Part shown: positions 40,157 through 49,348 of the stretch, piece after piece
How positions within the stretch are numbered: position 1 is the stretch's first letter
Layout: every line of letters begins with the position of its first letter
From: Planctomycetota bacterium
Lineage (GTDB): Bacteria > Planctomycetota > UBA1135 > UBA2386
Assembly (NCBI GenBank): GCA_021776805.1
Contig: JAJFFD010000168.1
Coordinates: 26,743 to 90,742, forward strand
Direction: 5' to 3'
DNA: 64,000 nucleotides
Notes under the pieces: generated by a model
Databases searched by the model: none
The model's input: the letters and a program-made list of their open reading frames with translations, nothing else
What the model was told of the DNA's origin: nothing
Program-made: the position numbers and the translations under genes

Positions 40157-42738
40157 AGGATCCACTGCCCGACCCTGCCCTGCGAAAGCTTCTGGATATC
40201 GGAGCAGAAGCACCCGAACACGAGCCTGAGATCTCGCTGCCAGCAGGTCTCGATCTCGGCAAGTATCGCCTGCTGCGCGAGCTGGGTCGGGGCGGCATGG
40301 GCGTCGTATATGCAGCTGAGGACACCCTTCTCGAGCGACCGGTAGCGCTCAAGTTGATTACTGAGAATGCGGGCTGGGATCCGGTGCTTCGCCAGCGCTT
40401 CGCCCGTGAGGCCATGGCGGCGGCCAAGCTGAGCCATCCTGGGATCGCTTCGGTCTACGATGCCACCCAGGACTACATCGCCATGGAGCTGGTGGATGGC
40501 CCCAGTCTTCGTGAGCTCGGCGATGCGACGCCGCGATTGATGGTCAAGCTCATCGCGGAGGCTGCTCGTGCTCTCGACTATGCGCACGGCAAGGGCTTGA
40601 TACACCGGGACCTGAAGCCCTCGAACATGATGGTTGCTGACCATGGGAGGGAGACGCAGCGCTTGCTCGTTCTGGACTTCGGCCTAGCCAAGGAGATCTC
40701 GGTGGACTCCTCCTTGTCGATGACCGGCAATATCCTCGGTACGCCATCCTTCATGGCGCCGGAACAAGCCAGCGGCCGTAGCGATGAAGTTGGTGTCGCT
40801 AGTGACGTCTACGCCTTGGGGGCGACTCTGTATTCGGCGCTTACGGGCCGACCTCCCTTTGAGTCAGAAGAGCTCGTGGATCTCCTTGCGCAGATCGCCG
40901 AACGAGATCCTTTACCGCCGAGTAGCCTGGCCAAGGGGATCGATCGCGATCTGGATACGATTGTCTTGAAGTGCCTGGAGAAAAAGATCGATCGCAGGTA
41001 CCAGAGCGCAGCTGCCTTGGCCGATGACTTGGAGCGTTGGCTGCAGGGTGAGGAGATTCTTGCCCGGCCGCCATCTATGGTCTACCGATTGGGCAAGTCC
41101 CTGCGCCGCCGACGAGCCGCCTTGCAGCTGGGCCTGCTCATCGGCGCTGTGATCACCCTCCTCGCAGCTTTGTATTTCGTGCCGGAGGCAAATCGTCAGC
41201 GAGCAGAGCTCGCGGCGGCCCAAGATGCGATGCTCCTTTCCGAGCAGGTGCAGGCGGTGCTTGCCGACGCAGATGCCTACGATCGCCTGGGGGATCGCAA
41301 TCTGGTCATGCGAAGCCTGGATGAAGGCATCGTCGCATGTCGCGCATTCCTGGCCGAGCGCGATATAGCCTATGCCCGCTTCCTGCTGGGCAGCCTACTA
41401 CGGGCTCGGGACATGCAGGAGAAGGCGCTGGTCGCATTGGATCGCGCGCTGGATCTCGATCCCGATCTGAGTCAGGCGAGACTGGTAAGAGGATTGGTCT
41501 TGGCCCAGTTCGCTTCGCGCAAGGATCTGATGGAGGATCGAGACCCGAATTCGGAGAGAACTTCGACGATCGAGGAGCGGGAGAACTGGCGCGCGCGAGC
41601 TGTCGAGGATCTTGCGGTGCTCGATCATTCTGAGGATCTGAGCAGGGTGAAGAAGCTCGAACTCCTTTTTGCGAAGGGGGAGCGAGCTCGCATGCAAGGC
41701 GATCTCGAGGGGGCGGATCGGCTCTTCCGCGAACTCACTCGCATCGAACCCATCCACTACCCGAGCATTCTCTCGAGATCATGGATCATGATGGAACTCG
41801 GCGATGAGAAGCAGGCGCGGAGATTCAGTTCCATCGCTCTCGATCTGCGACGTGGATCAGGACCCTTCTACCAGGCTCAAGCTCGACTCTATGGTGAAGC
41901 TCAGGGATCGAGGGCCATGGATCCGATCAATCGCATTGCCCTGGCACACAAGCTCTCGGCGGCGGACAAGGCGATACAGGATGGCGATAGCTCTGGGGAA
42001 GCCTTGGTCAAGCGTGGTCAGATTCGCTACGAGATCGACGATGTGGACGGAGCTATCTCCGATTTCACCGCGGCCCTCCGTGCGGATCCGGGCAATGCGT
42101 TGGCCTACGGCAGCACCAGTTTGGTGCACATTCGTCTGGCTGGCGAAAGCCTCAGGGCCGGGCGCTACGAGGAAGCCCTGGCGGAGTGGGATTTGGCCAT
42201 CATGGATTGTGGGGCCGCGCTGAATCTGGATCCGAGACTTCCCGGTGCCTACAACAATCGCGGCGTCGCTCGAGTCGCAAAATCCAAGATCCTGGTCGGC
42301 CTGTCGCGTCACATCGAGGCGACTGCCGAGCGCATGCAGGCGATCGATGACTACAACAAGGCTCTGGAATTGAACTCGGGTTTCGTCTTCGCCTACATGA
42401 ATCGTGCCGAGGCAAGGCGGCGACACTCCGCAGTGCTGATTGCCGGCGCCCTGCCCGAGCTGGCCAATGGGTTTCTGACCGATGCCCTCGCCGACTGCGA
42501 TCGTGCTCTGGAGCTCAGGCCGGAGAACGCGGGCATGTTTCTCACCCGGGCGCTGACTCTGGAGGAATTGGCGAGATTGGCGGGCCTTGCGGGCGATGAG
42601 GCCGATGCTACCGAGCTCCTGAATCGCGCCGGCGCAGACCTGGACTCTGCCTTCAGCCTGGAGCCCGCAAATTCCGAGATCCAGGCGGCACGCGATCGCT
42701 GGCAGCAGCGATCATCCGTCGAGCATTCCAAGAGGTAG
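40153..42738 (+). CDS. membrane Ser/Thr protein kinase with TPR domain
   Basis: An 861-residue Hanks-type kinase. Kinase domain about residues 35-310: LGRGGMGVVYAAED, VALKLI, LIHRDLKPSNMMV, LDFGLAKE, PSFMAPEQASG, ASDVYALGATLYSAL. All catalytic residues (Lys, HRD Asp, DFG Asp) are present. One membrane helix (LGLLIGAVITLLAALYFV) follows, then several TPR-type repeats to the C-terminus (KALVALDRALDLDPDLSQARLV, DAISDFT-type blocks). The kinase is inside and the TPRs outside. Coupled to the upstream sigma factor by ATGA overlap, which is the likely substrate. Confidence 0.93.
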   Translation: MKDPLPDPALRKLLDIGAEAPEHEPEISLPAGLDLGKYRLLRELGRGGMGVVYAAEDTLLERPVALKLITENAGWDPVLRQRFAREAMAAAKLSHPGIASVYDATQDYIAMELVDGPSLRELGDATPRLMVKLIAEAARALDYAHGKGLIHRDLKPSNMMVADHGRETQRLLVLDFGLAKEISVDSSLSMTGNILGTPSFMAPEQASGRSDEVGVASDVYALGATLYSALTGRPPFESEELVDLLAQIAERDPLPPSSLAKGIDRDLDTIVLKCLEKKIDRRYQSAAALADDLERWLQGEEILARPPSMVYRLGKSLRRRRAALQLGLLIGAVITLLAALYFVPEANRQRAELAAAQDAMLLSEQVQAVLADADAYDRLGDRNLVMRSLDEGIVACRAFLAERDIAYARFLLGSLLRARDMQEKALVALDRALDLDPDLSQARLVRGLVLAQFASRKDLMEDRDPNSERTSTIEERENWRARAVEDLAVLDHSEDLSRVKKLELLFAKGERARMQGDLEGADRLFRELTRIEPIHYPSILSRSWIMMELGDEKQARRFSSIALDLRRGSGPFYQAQARLYGEAQGSRAMDPINRIALAHKLSAADKAIQDGDSSGEALVKRGQIRYEIDDVDGAISDFTAALRADPGNALAYGSTSLVHIRLAGESLRAGRYEEALAEWDLAIMDCGAALNLDPRLPGAYNNRGVARVAKSKILVGLSRHIEATAERMQAIDDYNKALELNSGFVFAYMNRAEARRRHSAVLIAGALPELANGFLTDALADCDRALELRPENAGMFLTRALTLEELARLAGLAGDEADATELLNRAGADLDSAFSLEPANSEIQAARDRWQQRSSVEHSKR

Positions 42739-42805
42739 CGGTTGATGTGGATGCGGCTCCGGCCGCGAGGTAGCCTCCCTCTCAGGCCGTGGCCAAACCC
42801 ATTCC

Positions 42806-44644
42806 TTGCACGAGACTTCATTTCATCTCCTCATCCTGATCATCGGCGTTGGTGTCGGGATCCAATGGCTGGCGGACCGCTTGCGTCTGCCGAGCCTGCT
42901 CCTGCTCTTGGCAGCGGGGATCACTCTCGGACCGGGCACGGGCATGCTCGATCCCGATGCCTTCTTCGGTGACCTCTTCAAGCCGATCATCTCGATCGCC
43001 GTGGCCTTGGTCCTCTTCGAGGGCGGCCTCTCCTTGCATATTCGCGAAGCGAAGTTTGCCGGGGGTGCGCTTTGGCGGCTGATTTTCGCTGGGCTCTTTA
43101 TCAGCGTTGGCGCGGTCACACTCATCGCGCATTACCTTGCCGGACTCTCTCTGGCCACGGCTGCCGTGCTCGGCGCGATCTTGGTGGTGACTGGGCCGAC
43201 GGTCATCCTGCCCATGCTGCGATCGGCGCGGATCTCCCTGCGGCCGGCAACCCTTCTCAAGTGGGAGGGAATCGTCAATGACCCCTTGGGCGCCATTCTC
43301 GCTCTCTTCGTCTTCCAGGCGGTTGTCCTGCGGGGGGAGGCCGGTGCGTCCCAGGGCATTCTCGCCCTCTTCCTTTCGCTCTTCCTACACGCAATTATCG
43401 GCAGCCTCATCGGTGTAGTGGCCGGTTTGCTCCTGGGGCTCTCCCTCAATCGAGGTTGGATCGCCGAGCATCTCAAGAGCCCGGTCATTCTCGCTGCGGT
43501 GTTGGTCGTCTTCGCCGGTGCTGACGCGCTTCAGGAGGAGAATGGTCTCCTGGCTGTGACTGTGATGGGACTGGTTCTCGCCAACCTCAAGGGAACGAAC
43601 ATCGAGGATGTGCGGCACTTCAAAGAGCAGATCAGTACTCTGCTGATTTCCTTTCTGTTCATCGTGCTATCGGCGCGCCTGGATCCAGCTTCGCTGAGCA
43701 TGTTGATCGGGAGTTCCCGCTCCCCATGGATCTCGCCCCTATTGCTGATTGCGCTCATCGTCTTCGTAGTTCGCCCGGCGATGGTCTTCGTAGCAATGCT
43801 AGGCACCAATCTGCCTTGGAAGGAAAGGGCGCTGATCTCTTGGATCGCGCCACGTGGGGTGGTTGCCGCCGCCGTAGCCGGTGCATTCGAACCCCGACTG
43901 CTGGAGCAGGGTTTCGAAGATGCCACGATGCTCACGCCGATCGTTTTCGGGGTGATTGTGGCGACAGTCGTCCTGCATGGACTCTCACTCAAGCCGCTGG
44001 CACGCAAGCTCGGACTGAGTGGAGTTCAGGGGAACGGCATCTTGCTCGTTGGCGCTCCCTCCTGGGGAGTGGATCTGGCGAGAGCCTTGCAGAAGGCGGG
44101 GGCCTACGTGATCCTTGCTGACACGCGCTATCGCCGCGTTTCCCATGCTCGTCGCGAGGGTCTGGAGGTTCACTACGGAGATGTTCTCAGTCAAGAGGCA
44201 TCGCTGGAGATCCCACTGGAGCGCGTGTCATGGCTCCTCGCCTTGACCGACGATGATTCCTACAACTCCCTCGTCTGCTCGCACTTTGCCCGCGAGCTAG
44301 AGCGTCAGCATGTGTTGCAGCTTTCGCTCGTTGAGCAGGGAACAAAGAAGGAGACTGAGCATCACATGATGGGGCAGACTCCCTGGGGCGAGCGAGGCAG
44401 CTACCAGGAGATCACGAGCCGCTACTGGCGCGGTTCGACCTTCAAAGTCACGCCCATCTCGGAGAACTTCGGCTGGGAGGAACTCAAGGAGAAGAACCCC
44501 GGTGCTCTGTTCCTGTTCTACGTGAACCAGGATCGGGTTCAGGCCATGAGCGGGAAGAAGGAGCCCCCTGCCGGAGCGAAGGTGATCTACTTCACAGAGG
44601 ACCGGCAGAAGAACGGCGGCGAGTCAGGGGCGGACACGAAGTAA
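42806..44644 (+). CDS. CPA1-type cation:proton antiporter with TrkA-N domain
   Basis: A 612-residue protein starting at TTG 42806. About twelve membrane helices in the first 400 residues, with the core motifs LVLFEGGLSL and GAILVVTGPTVILPMLR and IAPRGVVAAAVAG. The cytoplasmic part from about residue 405 has a Rossmann TrkA-N-like domain (ILLVGAPSWGVDLARALQKAG, VHYGDVLSQ, LALTDDDSYNSLVCSHFA) that probably senses NAD(H) or nucleotide. Moves Na+ or K+ against H+; the ion is not predictable. Ends convergent with the nitroreductase, overlapping by 21 bases. Confidence 0.88.
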   Translation: MHETSFHLLILIIGVGVGIQWLADRLRLPSLLLLLAAGITLGPGTGMLDPDAFFGDLFKPIISIAVALVLFEGGLSLHIREAKFAGGALWRLIFAGLFISVGAVTLIAHYLAGLSLATAAVLGAILVVTGPTVILPMLRSARISLRPATLLKWEGIVNDPLGAILALFVFQAVVLRGEAGASQGILALFLSLFLHAIIGSLIGVVAGLLLGLSLNRGWIAEHLKSPVILAAVLVVFAGADALQEENGLLAVTVMGLVLANLKGTNIEDVRHFKEQISTLLISFLFIVLSARLDPASLSMLIGSSRSPWISPLLLIALIVFVVRPAMVFVAMLGTNLPWKERALISWIAPRGVVAAAVAGAFEPRLLEQGFEDATMLTPIVFGVIVATVVLHGLSLKPLARKLGLSGVQGNGILLVGAPSWGVDLARALQKAGAYVILADTRYRRVSHARREGLEVHYGDVLSQEASLEIPLERVSWLLALTDDDSYNSLVCSHFARELERQHVLQLSLVEQGTKKETEHHMMGQTPWGERGSYQEITSRYWRGSTFKVTPISENFGWEELKEKNPGALFLFYVNQDRVQAMSGKKEPPAGAKVIYFTEDRQKNGGESGADTK

Positions 44645-45181
44645 CTCGTCCATCGCCGGTCGTTGTGGAGTGCGTGGGGTCTGCTCCGGGATCCCCGCCC
44701 AGACGAAGCCGATGATCTCCTCTGAGTCCTCGTCGATGCCAAGGATGCGGTATGCCTCCGGGTGACAGGTGAGCTTGCCGCTGCTCCACTTGCTGCCGAC
44801 ACCCTCTGCATGCAGGCTTAGCTGGATATTCTGGATGGCGCATGCTGCGGAGGCGTAGTCTTCGCGTGCGACCAGTGGATCCGCCTCGCGGATCAGCGAG
44901 ACGACCAGCAGCTCGGCGGGGTTCAGGATCTTCGCGCATACCTTGGCGCGTTGCTCATCACTTGGCTCGCATTTGCCCTCGTTCTTGAGTCTGACGGCGA
45001 CCTCCGCAATCTTGGCCCGGGTCTCTCGTCCGACGCGGGTGAAGCGCCAGGGCCAGGTCAGCTTGTGGTTGGGCGCCATGGTCGCAGCGGCCAGGGCTCG
45101 TGTGATGGTTTCCTCCGCGACCTGATCCCTCCTGTAGAGGTGGATCGTGCGTCGCCCATGCAGGGCACTCTGAACATCCAT
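44624..45181 (-). CDS. nitroreductase family protein
   Basis: A 185-residue FMN-dependent oxidoreductase. The ATG at 45181 gives the standard start MDVQSALHGRRTIHLYRRD with the FMN-binding Arg pair; NHKLTWPWRFTRVG, ASAACAIQNIQLSLHAEGVG and IIGFVWAGIPE are family landmarks. It likely reduces nitro compounds, quinones or a related substrate with NAD(P)H. An upstream ATG at 45214 is possible. Divergent from the dihydroorotate dehydrogenase-like gene. Confidence 0.87.
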   Translation of the reverse strand: MDVQSALHGRRTIHLYRRDQVAEETITRALAAATMAPNHKLTWPWRFTRVGRETRAKIAEVAVRLKNEGKCEPSDEQRAKVCAKILNPAELLVVSLIREADPLVAREDYASAACAIQNIQLSLHAEGVGSKWSSGKLTCHPEAYRILGIDEDSEEIIGFVWAGIPEQTPRTPQRPAMDELLRVRP

Positions 45182-45253
45182 GCCCAGATCATAGACCAGA
45201 ATTCTCCAAGCCATCGGCTGCGTTCTGCCGTCCCATTGACTAAGGTCTGAGAC

Positions 45254-46063
45254 GTGCACCGCCTGATCGTTTCGGCGCCCTTCGGCAACTACATCCAACC
45301 AGAAGGTGCGACGGCTACTTTGGGGACTTTTACCGCCAAGGAGAGGCCGGGTCGCTTGTGGCGGATCATCAAGACTCTCCGCTTCTACCCTCGGCTGAGG
45401 GCCTGGGTGAATCAGATCGGCCTACGCAACCCGGGGATGCCCTGGCTCGTAGAGCGAGTGGGTAGCAAGAGGATCGATGTCAGTGACAAGATCGTGAGCG
45501 TCCACGGCTTCGATGCCTCGGAGTGGCAGGACTTGCTCACCGCAGTCGCCGAAATCAGGCCCATGGCCTTGGAGCTGAACCTCAGCTGTCCAAATGTGGG
45601 CGAGATCAATTGGCCGCCCGAACTATTCGCCTGGGCGGTGGAAACGCAAGTGCCGGTGATCGCCAAGCTCCCGCCGGTGCAGTACGAGCTCCTGCTCGAG
45701 CAGGCCTTGGTGGCTGGAATTCGTAGCTTTCACTGCTGCAACACCCTGCCTATCCCGGCCGGTGGCCTGAGTGGAGCGCCACTCAAGCCGGTTTCTCTTG
45801 CCTGCATTCGCCGAGTGCATGAGCTAGTTCCTGAAGCGATCCGCCCCGAGCTGCGCGTGATCGGCGGGGGAGGGATTCGCAGCGCTGCTGACATCGACGA
45901 GTACCTGAGCGCTGGTGTTCATCATGTGGCCGTCGGCACCAAGGTGATGAATCCCCGCTATCTCTTCGGTCATGGACCGCTGCGTGCGCTAATCAGTCAT
46001 GCTGAGCTATGCCTGACAGAGCGACCGAGAATCTCTGCTAGTCCTCTCTCAGGGTCTTCTTGA
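45254..46063 (+). CDS. dihydroorotate dehydrogenase-like flavoprotein
   Basis: A 269-residue TIM-barrel FMN enzyme starting at GTG. It has the class signature IVSAPFGNYI, NQIGLRNPGMPWL, LELNLSCPNVGEINW, VIAKLPPV, and the phosphate-binding VIGGGGIRSAADIDEYLSAGVHHVAVGT. The barrel is short compared with typical PyrD (300-340 aa). It may be the pyrimidine enzyme or a related oxidoreductase; no other pyr genes are near. Overlaps the convergent histidine kinase by 26 bases. Confidence 0.78.
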   Translation: MHRLIVSAPFGNYIQPEGATATLGTFTAKERPGRLWRIIKTLRFYPRLRAWVNQIGLRNPGMPWLVERVGSKRIDVSDKIVSVHGFDASEWQDLLTAVAEIRPMALELNLSCPNVGEINWPPELFAWAVETQVPVIAKLPPVQYELLLEQALVAGIRSFHCCNTLPIPAGGLSGAPLKPVSLACIRRVHELVPEAIRPELRVIGGGGIRSAADIDEYLSAGVHHVAVGTKVMNPRYLFGHGPLRALISHAELCLTERPRISASPLSGSS

Positions 46064-47198
46064 CCGCGGCCAGGAGCTGCTCGGGAGAGTATGGTTTGGC
46101 CAAGTAGCCGTTGAAGATCATGTCATCGATCTCCTGTGCTTCGCCTCTCCCTAGCCCAGTACTGATCATGACCGGAAGATCAGGCTGTAGCTGGCGAATT
46201 GTACTGAGAGCGTCCTTGCTGGCCTTCGCATTGCGGCCGAGGTCCAGAATCACCAGGCGCAAATCCCCATGGAGGTTCTTGCAGGCTCGGGACAGCTGGG
46301 TTGGATTCGACATCGTTTCGACCTCGAATCCATAGCCTGCGAGGCATGTGGAGACCAGTCGGCGGATGGACTCCTCAGCTTCGATGAGGAGTACTTGCCC
46401 GTGACCGTGATACTCCCTTGCCACGCTCTTGTCGCAGTTAGCAGCGGAGAGGGCCTTGCTGGATTGGGTCAGCTGAATACTGAAGCAGCTGCCTTCGCCA
46501 ACTTTGCTGCGCACCTTGATGCTGCCGCCATGACGCTCAACGATGCGCTTCACCGCTGCCAAACCCAGCCCACTTCCCTTGCTGCGAGTGGTGAAGAAGG
46601 CCTCGAAGATCTTGGCCTGTGTCGAGGCGCTCATCCCGGATCCCGTATCTCTGACTTCGAGAAGCACCTGATCAGCCTCGCAACTGGTCGCGATGCGGAC
46701 AGAGCCGCGCTGGTCCGGGAGAGATTGGGCTGCGTTCAAGATCAAGTTCATCAGAACTTGACGAATCTGGCTCGGGTCTGCTTCGACTGGAGCTGGGTCC
46801 GCAGAAAGCTCCAAGCTCAATTCGGTAGTCTGCGGGATTGAGACGCGTAGTAGCCCAGCCATCTCGCCGATGGCGAGGTTCAGGTCCATTACCTGCACAG
46901 GCTCCCGGCCGCGTCCCGCGTAGACCAGGACTTGTTCGGTCAGTTCCGCCGCGCGAATCGCCGCCCTCTTGATCTCCTCTACTTGCGGCCTGGCCCGTGA
47001 CTCCGCATCGAGGTCTTGTAGCACGAGACCGGCGTTGCCGAGAATCGCGACCAGGAGGTTATTGAAGTCGTGGGCAACGCCACAGGCGAGCATCCCCAGA
47101 GTTTCGAGCTTCTGACTCTGCTCGAAGTCTCTGTCTGGCCTGGTAACTGTCCCTTGCGCGACTTTGCGCTCGCTTGCCTCACCACCCATGATGCGCAC
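46038..47198 (-). CDS. sensorless hybrid histidine kinase with a degenerate receiver
   Basis: A 386-residue protein starting at GTG 47198 with GAGG seven bases upstream. HisKA: H43 in LACGVAHDFNNLLVAILGN; HATPase: N-box NLILNAAQSL, G1 DTGSGMS, G2 GSGLGLAAV. The receiver (residues about 268-385) has the phosphoacceptor D319 (LVILDLG) and K368 (LAKPY), but the acidic pocket that is usually V-D-D-E reads I-E-A-E (272-275). It has no sensor domain or membrane span, so the input must come from a partner. Its response-regulator partner is not adjacent. Confidence 0.88.
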   Translation of the reverse strand: MRIMGGEASERKVAQGTVTRPDRDFEQSQKLETLGMLACGVAHDFNNLLVAILGNAGLVLQDLDAESRARPQVEEIKRAAIRAAELTEQVLVYAGRGREPVQVMDLNLAIGEMAGLLRVSIPQTTELSLELSADPAPVEADPSQIRQVLMNLILNAAQSLPDQRGSVRIATSCEADQVLLEVRDTGSGMSASTQAKIFEAFFTTRSKGSGLGLAAVKRIVERHGGSIKVRSKVGEGSCFSIQLTQSSKALSAANCDKSVAREYHGHGQVLLIEAEESIRRLVSTCLAGYGFEVETMSNPTQLSRACKNLHGDLRLVILDLGRNAKASKDALSTIRQLQPDLPVMISTGLGRGEAQEIDDMIFNGYLAKPYSPEQLLAAVKKTLRED

Positions 47199-47233
47199 TA
47201 GGCTACCTCAGGCAGGGGCAGAATACCCCAGCT

Positions 47234-48508
47234 TCATCGCCGTCTACGCATTCCCAGGCGCTTCTCGAGCCAGGACAACCAGGCGGGTTCGATTTCTTCG
47301 GCTCTCTCACCCATGGCCTCATCGAAGGCCTTGCTGCTGTCGCCCTTTCCATCGCGCAGGGCAGCCCGGAGGAACATGAGCAGTGCATCTCGGCCGCCTT
47401 TCCTGGCATCTTCGTCCATCAAGTAGGCGACGAGGCAGTAGACGCTCGCCCAATGAGTCAGATCGTCACCACCCAGACCGCCGTAGAAATTGTCACGCAG
47501 GCTCAGGTGGAGAATGTTCTTCAGGCTGTAGCGCTCTCCGATAAGAACGGTTCGTGCCTGCTCCAGGTCCAATCGTCCAATGATCGGCTCAGCTGCTCCC
47601 GCCTCGCCAGCTAGCTGAGTCTGCACCCATTGGCCAAACCCGAGCTCGAGCCAGGCGCAGAGGCGGTTCTTGGGATAACCCAGGTTCGGGTCGAGGGCCA
47701 GACAACGGTAGAGGATCTGCTGACTGCCAACTAGGAATAGATCGTAGGGGCGCTCTTCACCGCGCAGATAGAAGGTGAATCCAGCGTCGTCGAAGGGCTT
47801 GGGCACGAAATACGAAAGTCGCTGGCTCGACCAGCCGGGAAACTTCTCCTCGTCATTCCAGACGCGAATCTCCATGGGCTTCAAGGCATGGTGGAGATCC
47901 AATTCGGGCCCGAACTGATCGAACCAGTACATGTACAAGCGTTCGAGATCGAGAAGGGCGAGGACTGCCCGCCGGACGCCGCCATTGCTACGGATTCGGA
48001 AGTGCTCCCCTTCGATCACCAGCGCTCGCCCCCAGGAGCTGCTTGCCTTTTCCAGTCGTTCCAAGTCGAGCCACTTGGAGTCCATGGGCCAGAGCCACTT
48101 CTTGTTGCGCTTGCGATGACCGAGGAAGGCATGCGCCTCTGGATGGTCTGGATCCATGAGCAGGACCTGAAGCCCGGCCAGTCGCGCCAATCCGTCCAGC
48201 TCGACGGATGCGGCCCACTTGCACAGTTCCCAGTGGGCTCTCGGATCTGCCTCGAGGGTTGCCCGCCGCAGAAAGAACTCCCGCTGTCGTTCCAATAGCG
48301 TGTCTGCCTTGGCGACGTCCTTGCTCTTCAAGCGGACTCGCTTCCCACCCTGCATGACAATGAGCTCATCATCCGAGTACGGATTCAGCAGCCGTCCCGC
48401 AATCACCTTGCCTGAGCGGAGCGTGACTCGGTCACGCATGTCCTTTTGCGCGAATGCGCTACTGAGAAGGCTGGCGACGATTGCGGTGCTGGTAAGAAGC
48501 CTGATCAT
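47234..48508 (-). CDS. exported protein of unknown function
   Basis: A 424-residue protein (ATG at 48508) with signal peptide MIRLLTSTAIVASLLSSAFAQ. Residues 25-70 form a short strand-rich module (DRVTLRSGKVIAGRLLNPYSDDE) similar to the N-terminus of the exported TPR protein at 26.8 kb. A helical region follows, then an aromatic-rich domain (YMYWFDQFGPELD, SYFVPKPFDDAGFTFYLRG) resembling DUF1570-type planctomycete proteins, though I cannot confirm that. Function unknown. Confidence 0.65.
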   Translation of the reverse strand: MIRLLTSTAIVASLLSSAFAQKDMRDRVTLRSGKVIAGRLLNPYSDDELIVMQGGKRVRLKSKDVAKADTLLERQREFFLRRATLEADPRAHWELCKWAASVELDGLARLAGLQVLLMDPDHPEAHAFLGHRKRNKKWLWPMDSKWLDLERLEKASSSWGRALVIEGEHFRIRSNGGVRRAVLALLDLERLYMYWFDQFGPELDLHHALKPMEIRVWNDEEKFPGWSSQRLSYFVPKPFDDAGFTFYLRGEERPYDLFLVGSQQILYRCLALDPNLGYPKNRLCAWLELGFGQWVQTQLAGEAGAAEPIIGRLDLEQARTVLIGERYSLKNILHLSLRDNFYGGLGGDDLTHWASVYCLVAYLMDEDARKGGRDALLMFLRAALRDGKGDSSKAFDEAMGERAEEIEPAWLSWLEKRLGMRRRR

Positions 48509-48571
48509 CTGGCAGGCCAATATAGGGCCATGCCATGCTCCGATTGCCGACCTGGGAAGAATGCCCGTAGA

Positions 48572-49345
48572 TCAGAGGCAGCTGGATTCTTTCAGCTGCA
48601 GCTGATCGGCGAGATCCGCGACGATTTCTGTGATCTGTCGCCCGCTGGTATCCAGGGACACGTCGGCCTGGCGATAGAGAGGTTCTCGCTCCGCGAGAAT
48701 CTCGCAGAGGTTGGCGAAGGCCTTGTCGTTCTCGGCCATCGGGCGCGTGTCACCTTGAGCCACCACCCGTGACCAATGTTCCTCCGCTGCCGCTTTGAGC
48801 CAGATGGTCTGACTATGGTTCCTGAGGAGGCGGAAGGTCTCGCGCTCTGTGACCAGGCCGCCACCGGTGGCGAGGATCATGGGAGTCTGCGGTGCCCTGA
48901 ACAGGTCGCGGAGAATGCGTTGTTCACTCCGGCGGTAGTAGGGCTCGCCGTGGAGGGCAAAGATCTGTGCCAGCCCAATGCCGGCATCCTCTTCGACCAG
49001 GGCATCGAGCTCGACGAACTTGCAGCCCATGCGATCGGCGAGGGCCGTTCCAACGGCGGTCTTGCCAGCACCGCGGAGTCCGAGCAGGGCAATCACCGAC
49101 GGCCCCTCGGCGCCCCAGGAACGCTCGCCCTCGAGGAGATCCACGGCTCGGCAGCCGAGGGCCTCCGCCACCTGCTGCAGGCGCAAGATGGAGGGGTTTG
49201 CTCGCCCGGTTTCCACGTCTGCCAGGAAGCGTTCGGAGATGCCGCTGCGGTCCGCGAGTTTGCGCCTGGTCCAGCTCTGTTCCTTGCGCAGGCGAACCAC
49301 CTGCCGACCCAACTCTTGCAGGATCCTTGGATGTTGTTCCGCCAT
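48572..49345 (-). CDS. boxR: BoxR/BzdR-type regulator (XRE HTH plus shikimate-kinase-like domain)
   Basis: A 257-residue protein. N-terminal XRE helix-turn-helix (residues about 8-70: LRKEQSWTRRKLADRSGISERFLADVE). From about residue 80 a shikimate-kinase-like domain: Walker A LLGLRGAGKTAVGTALA, FVELDALVEEDAG, EPYYRRSEQRIL and ATGGGLV. This fusion is the architecture of BzdR/BoxR, which repress benzoate pathways until benzoyl-CoA binds the kinase-like domain. The ATG at 49345 sits beside a TGCA-type palindrome, and the box operon lies 7.2 kb downstream on the other strand. A simple HTH-AroK bifunctional enzyme is the alternative; the box genes favour BoxR. Confidence 0.87.
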   Translation of the reverse strand: MAEQHPRILQELGRQVVRLRKEQSWTRRKLADRSGISERFLADVETGRANPSILRLQQVAEALGCRAVDLLEGERSWGAEGPSVIALLGLRGAGKTAVGTALADRMGCKFVELDALVEEDAGIGLAQIFALHGEPYYRRSEQRILRDLFRAPQTPMILATGGGLVTERETFRLLRNHSQTIWLKAAAEEHWSRVVAQGDTRPMAENDKAFANLCEILAEREPLYRQADVSLDTSGRQITEIVADLADQLQLKESSCL

Positions 49346-49348
49346 ATA

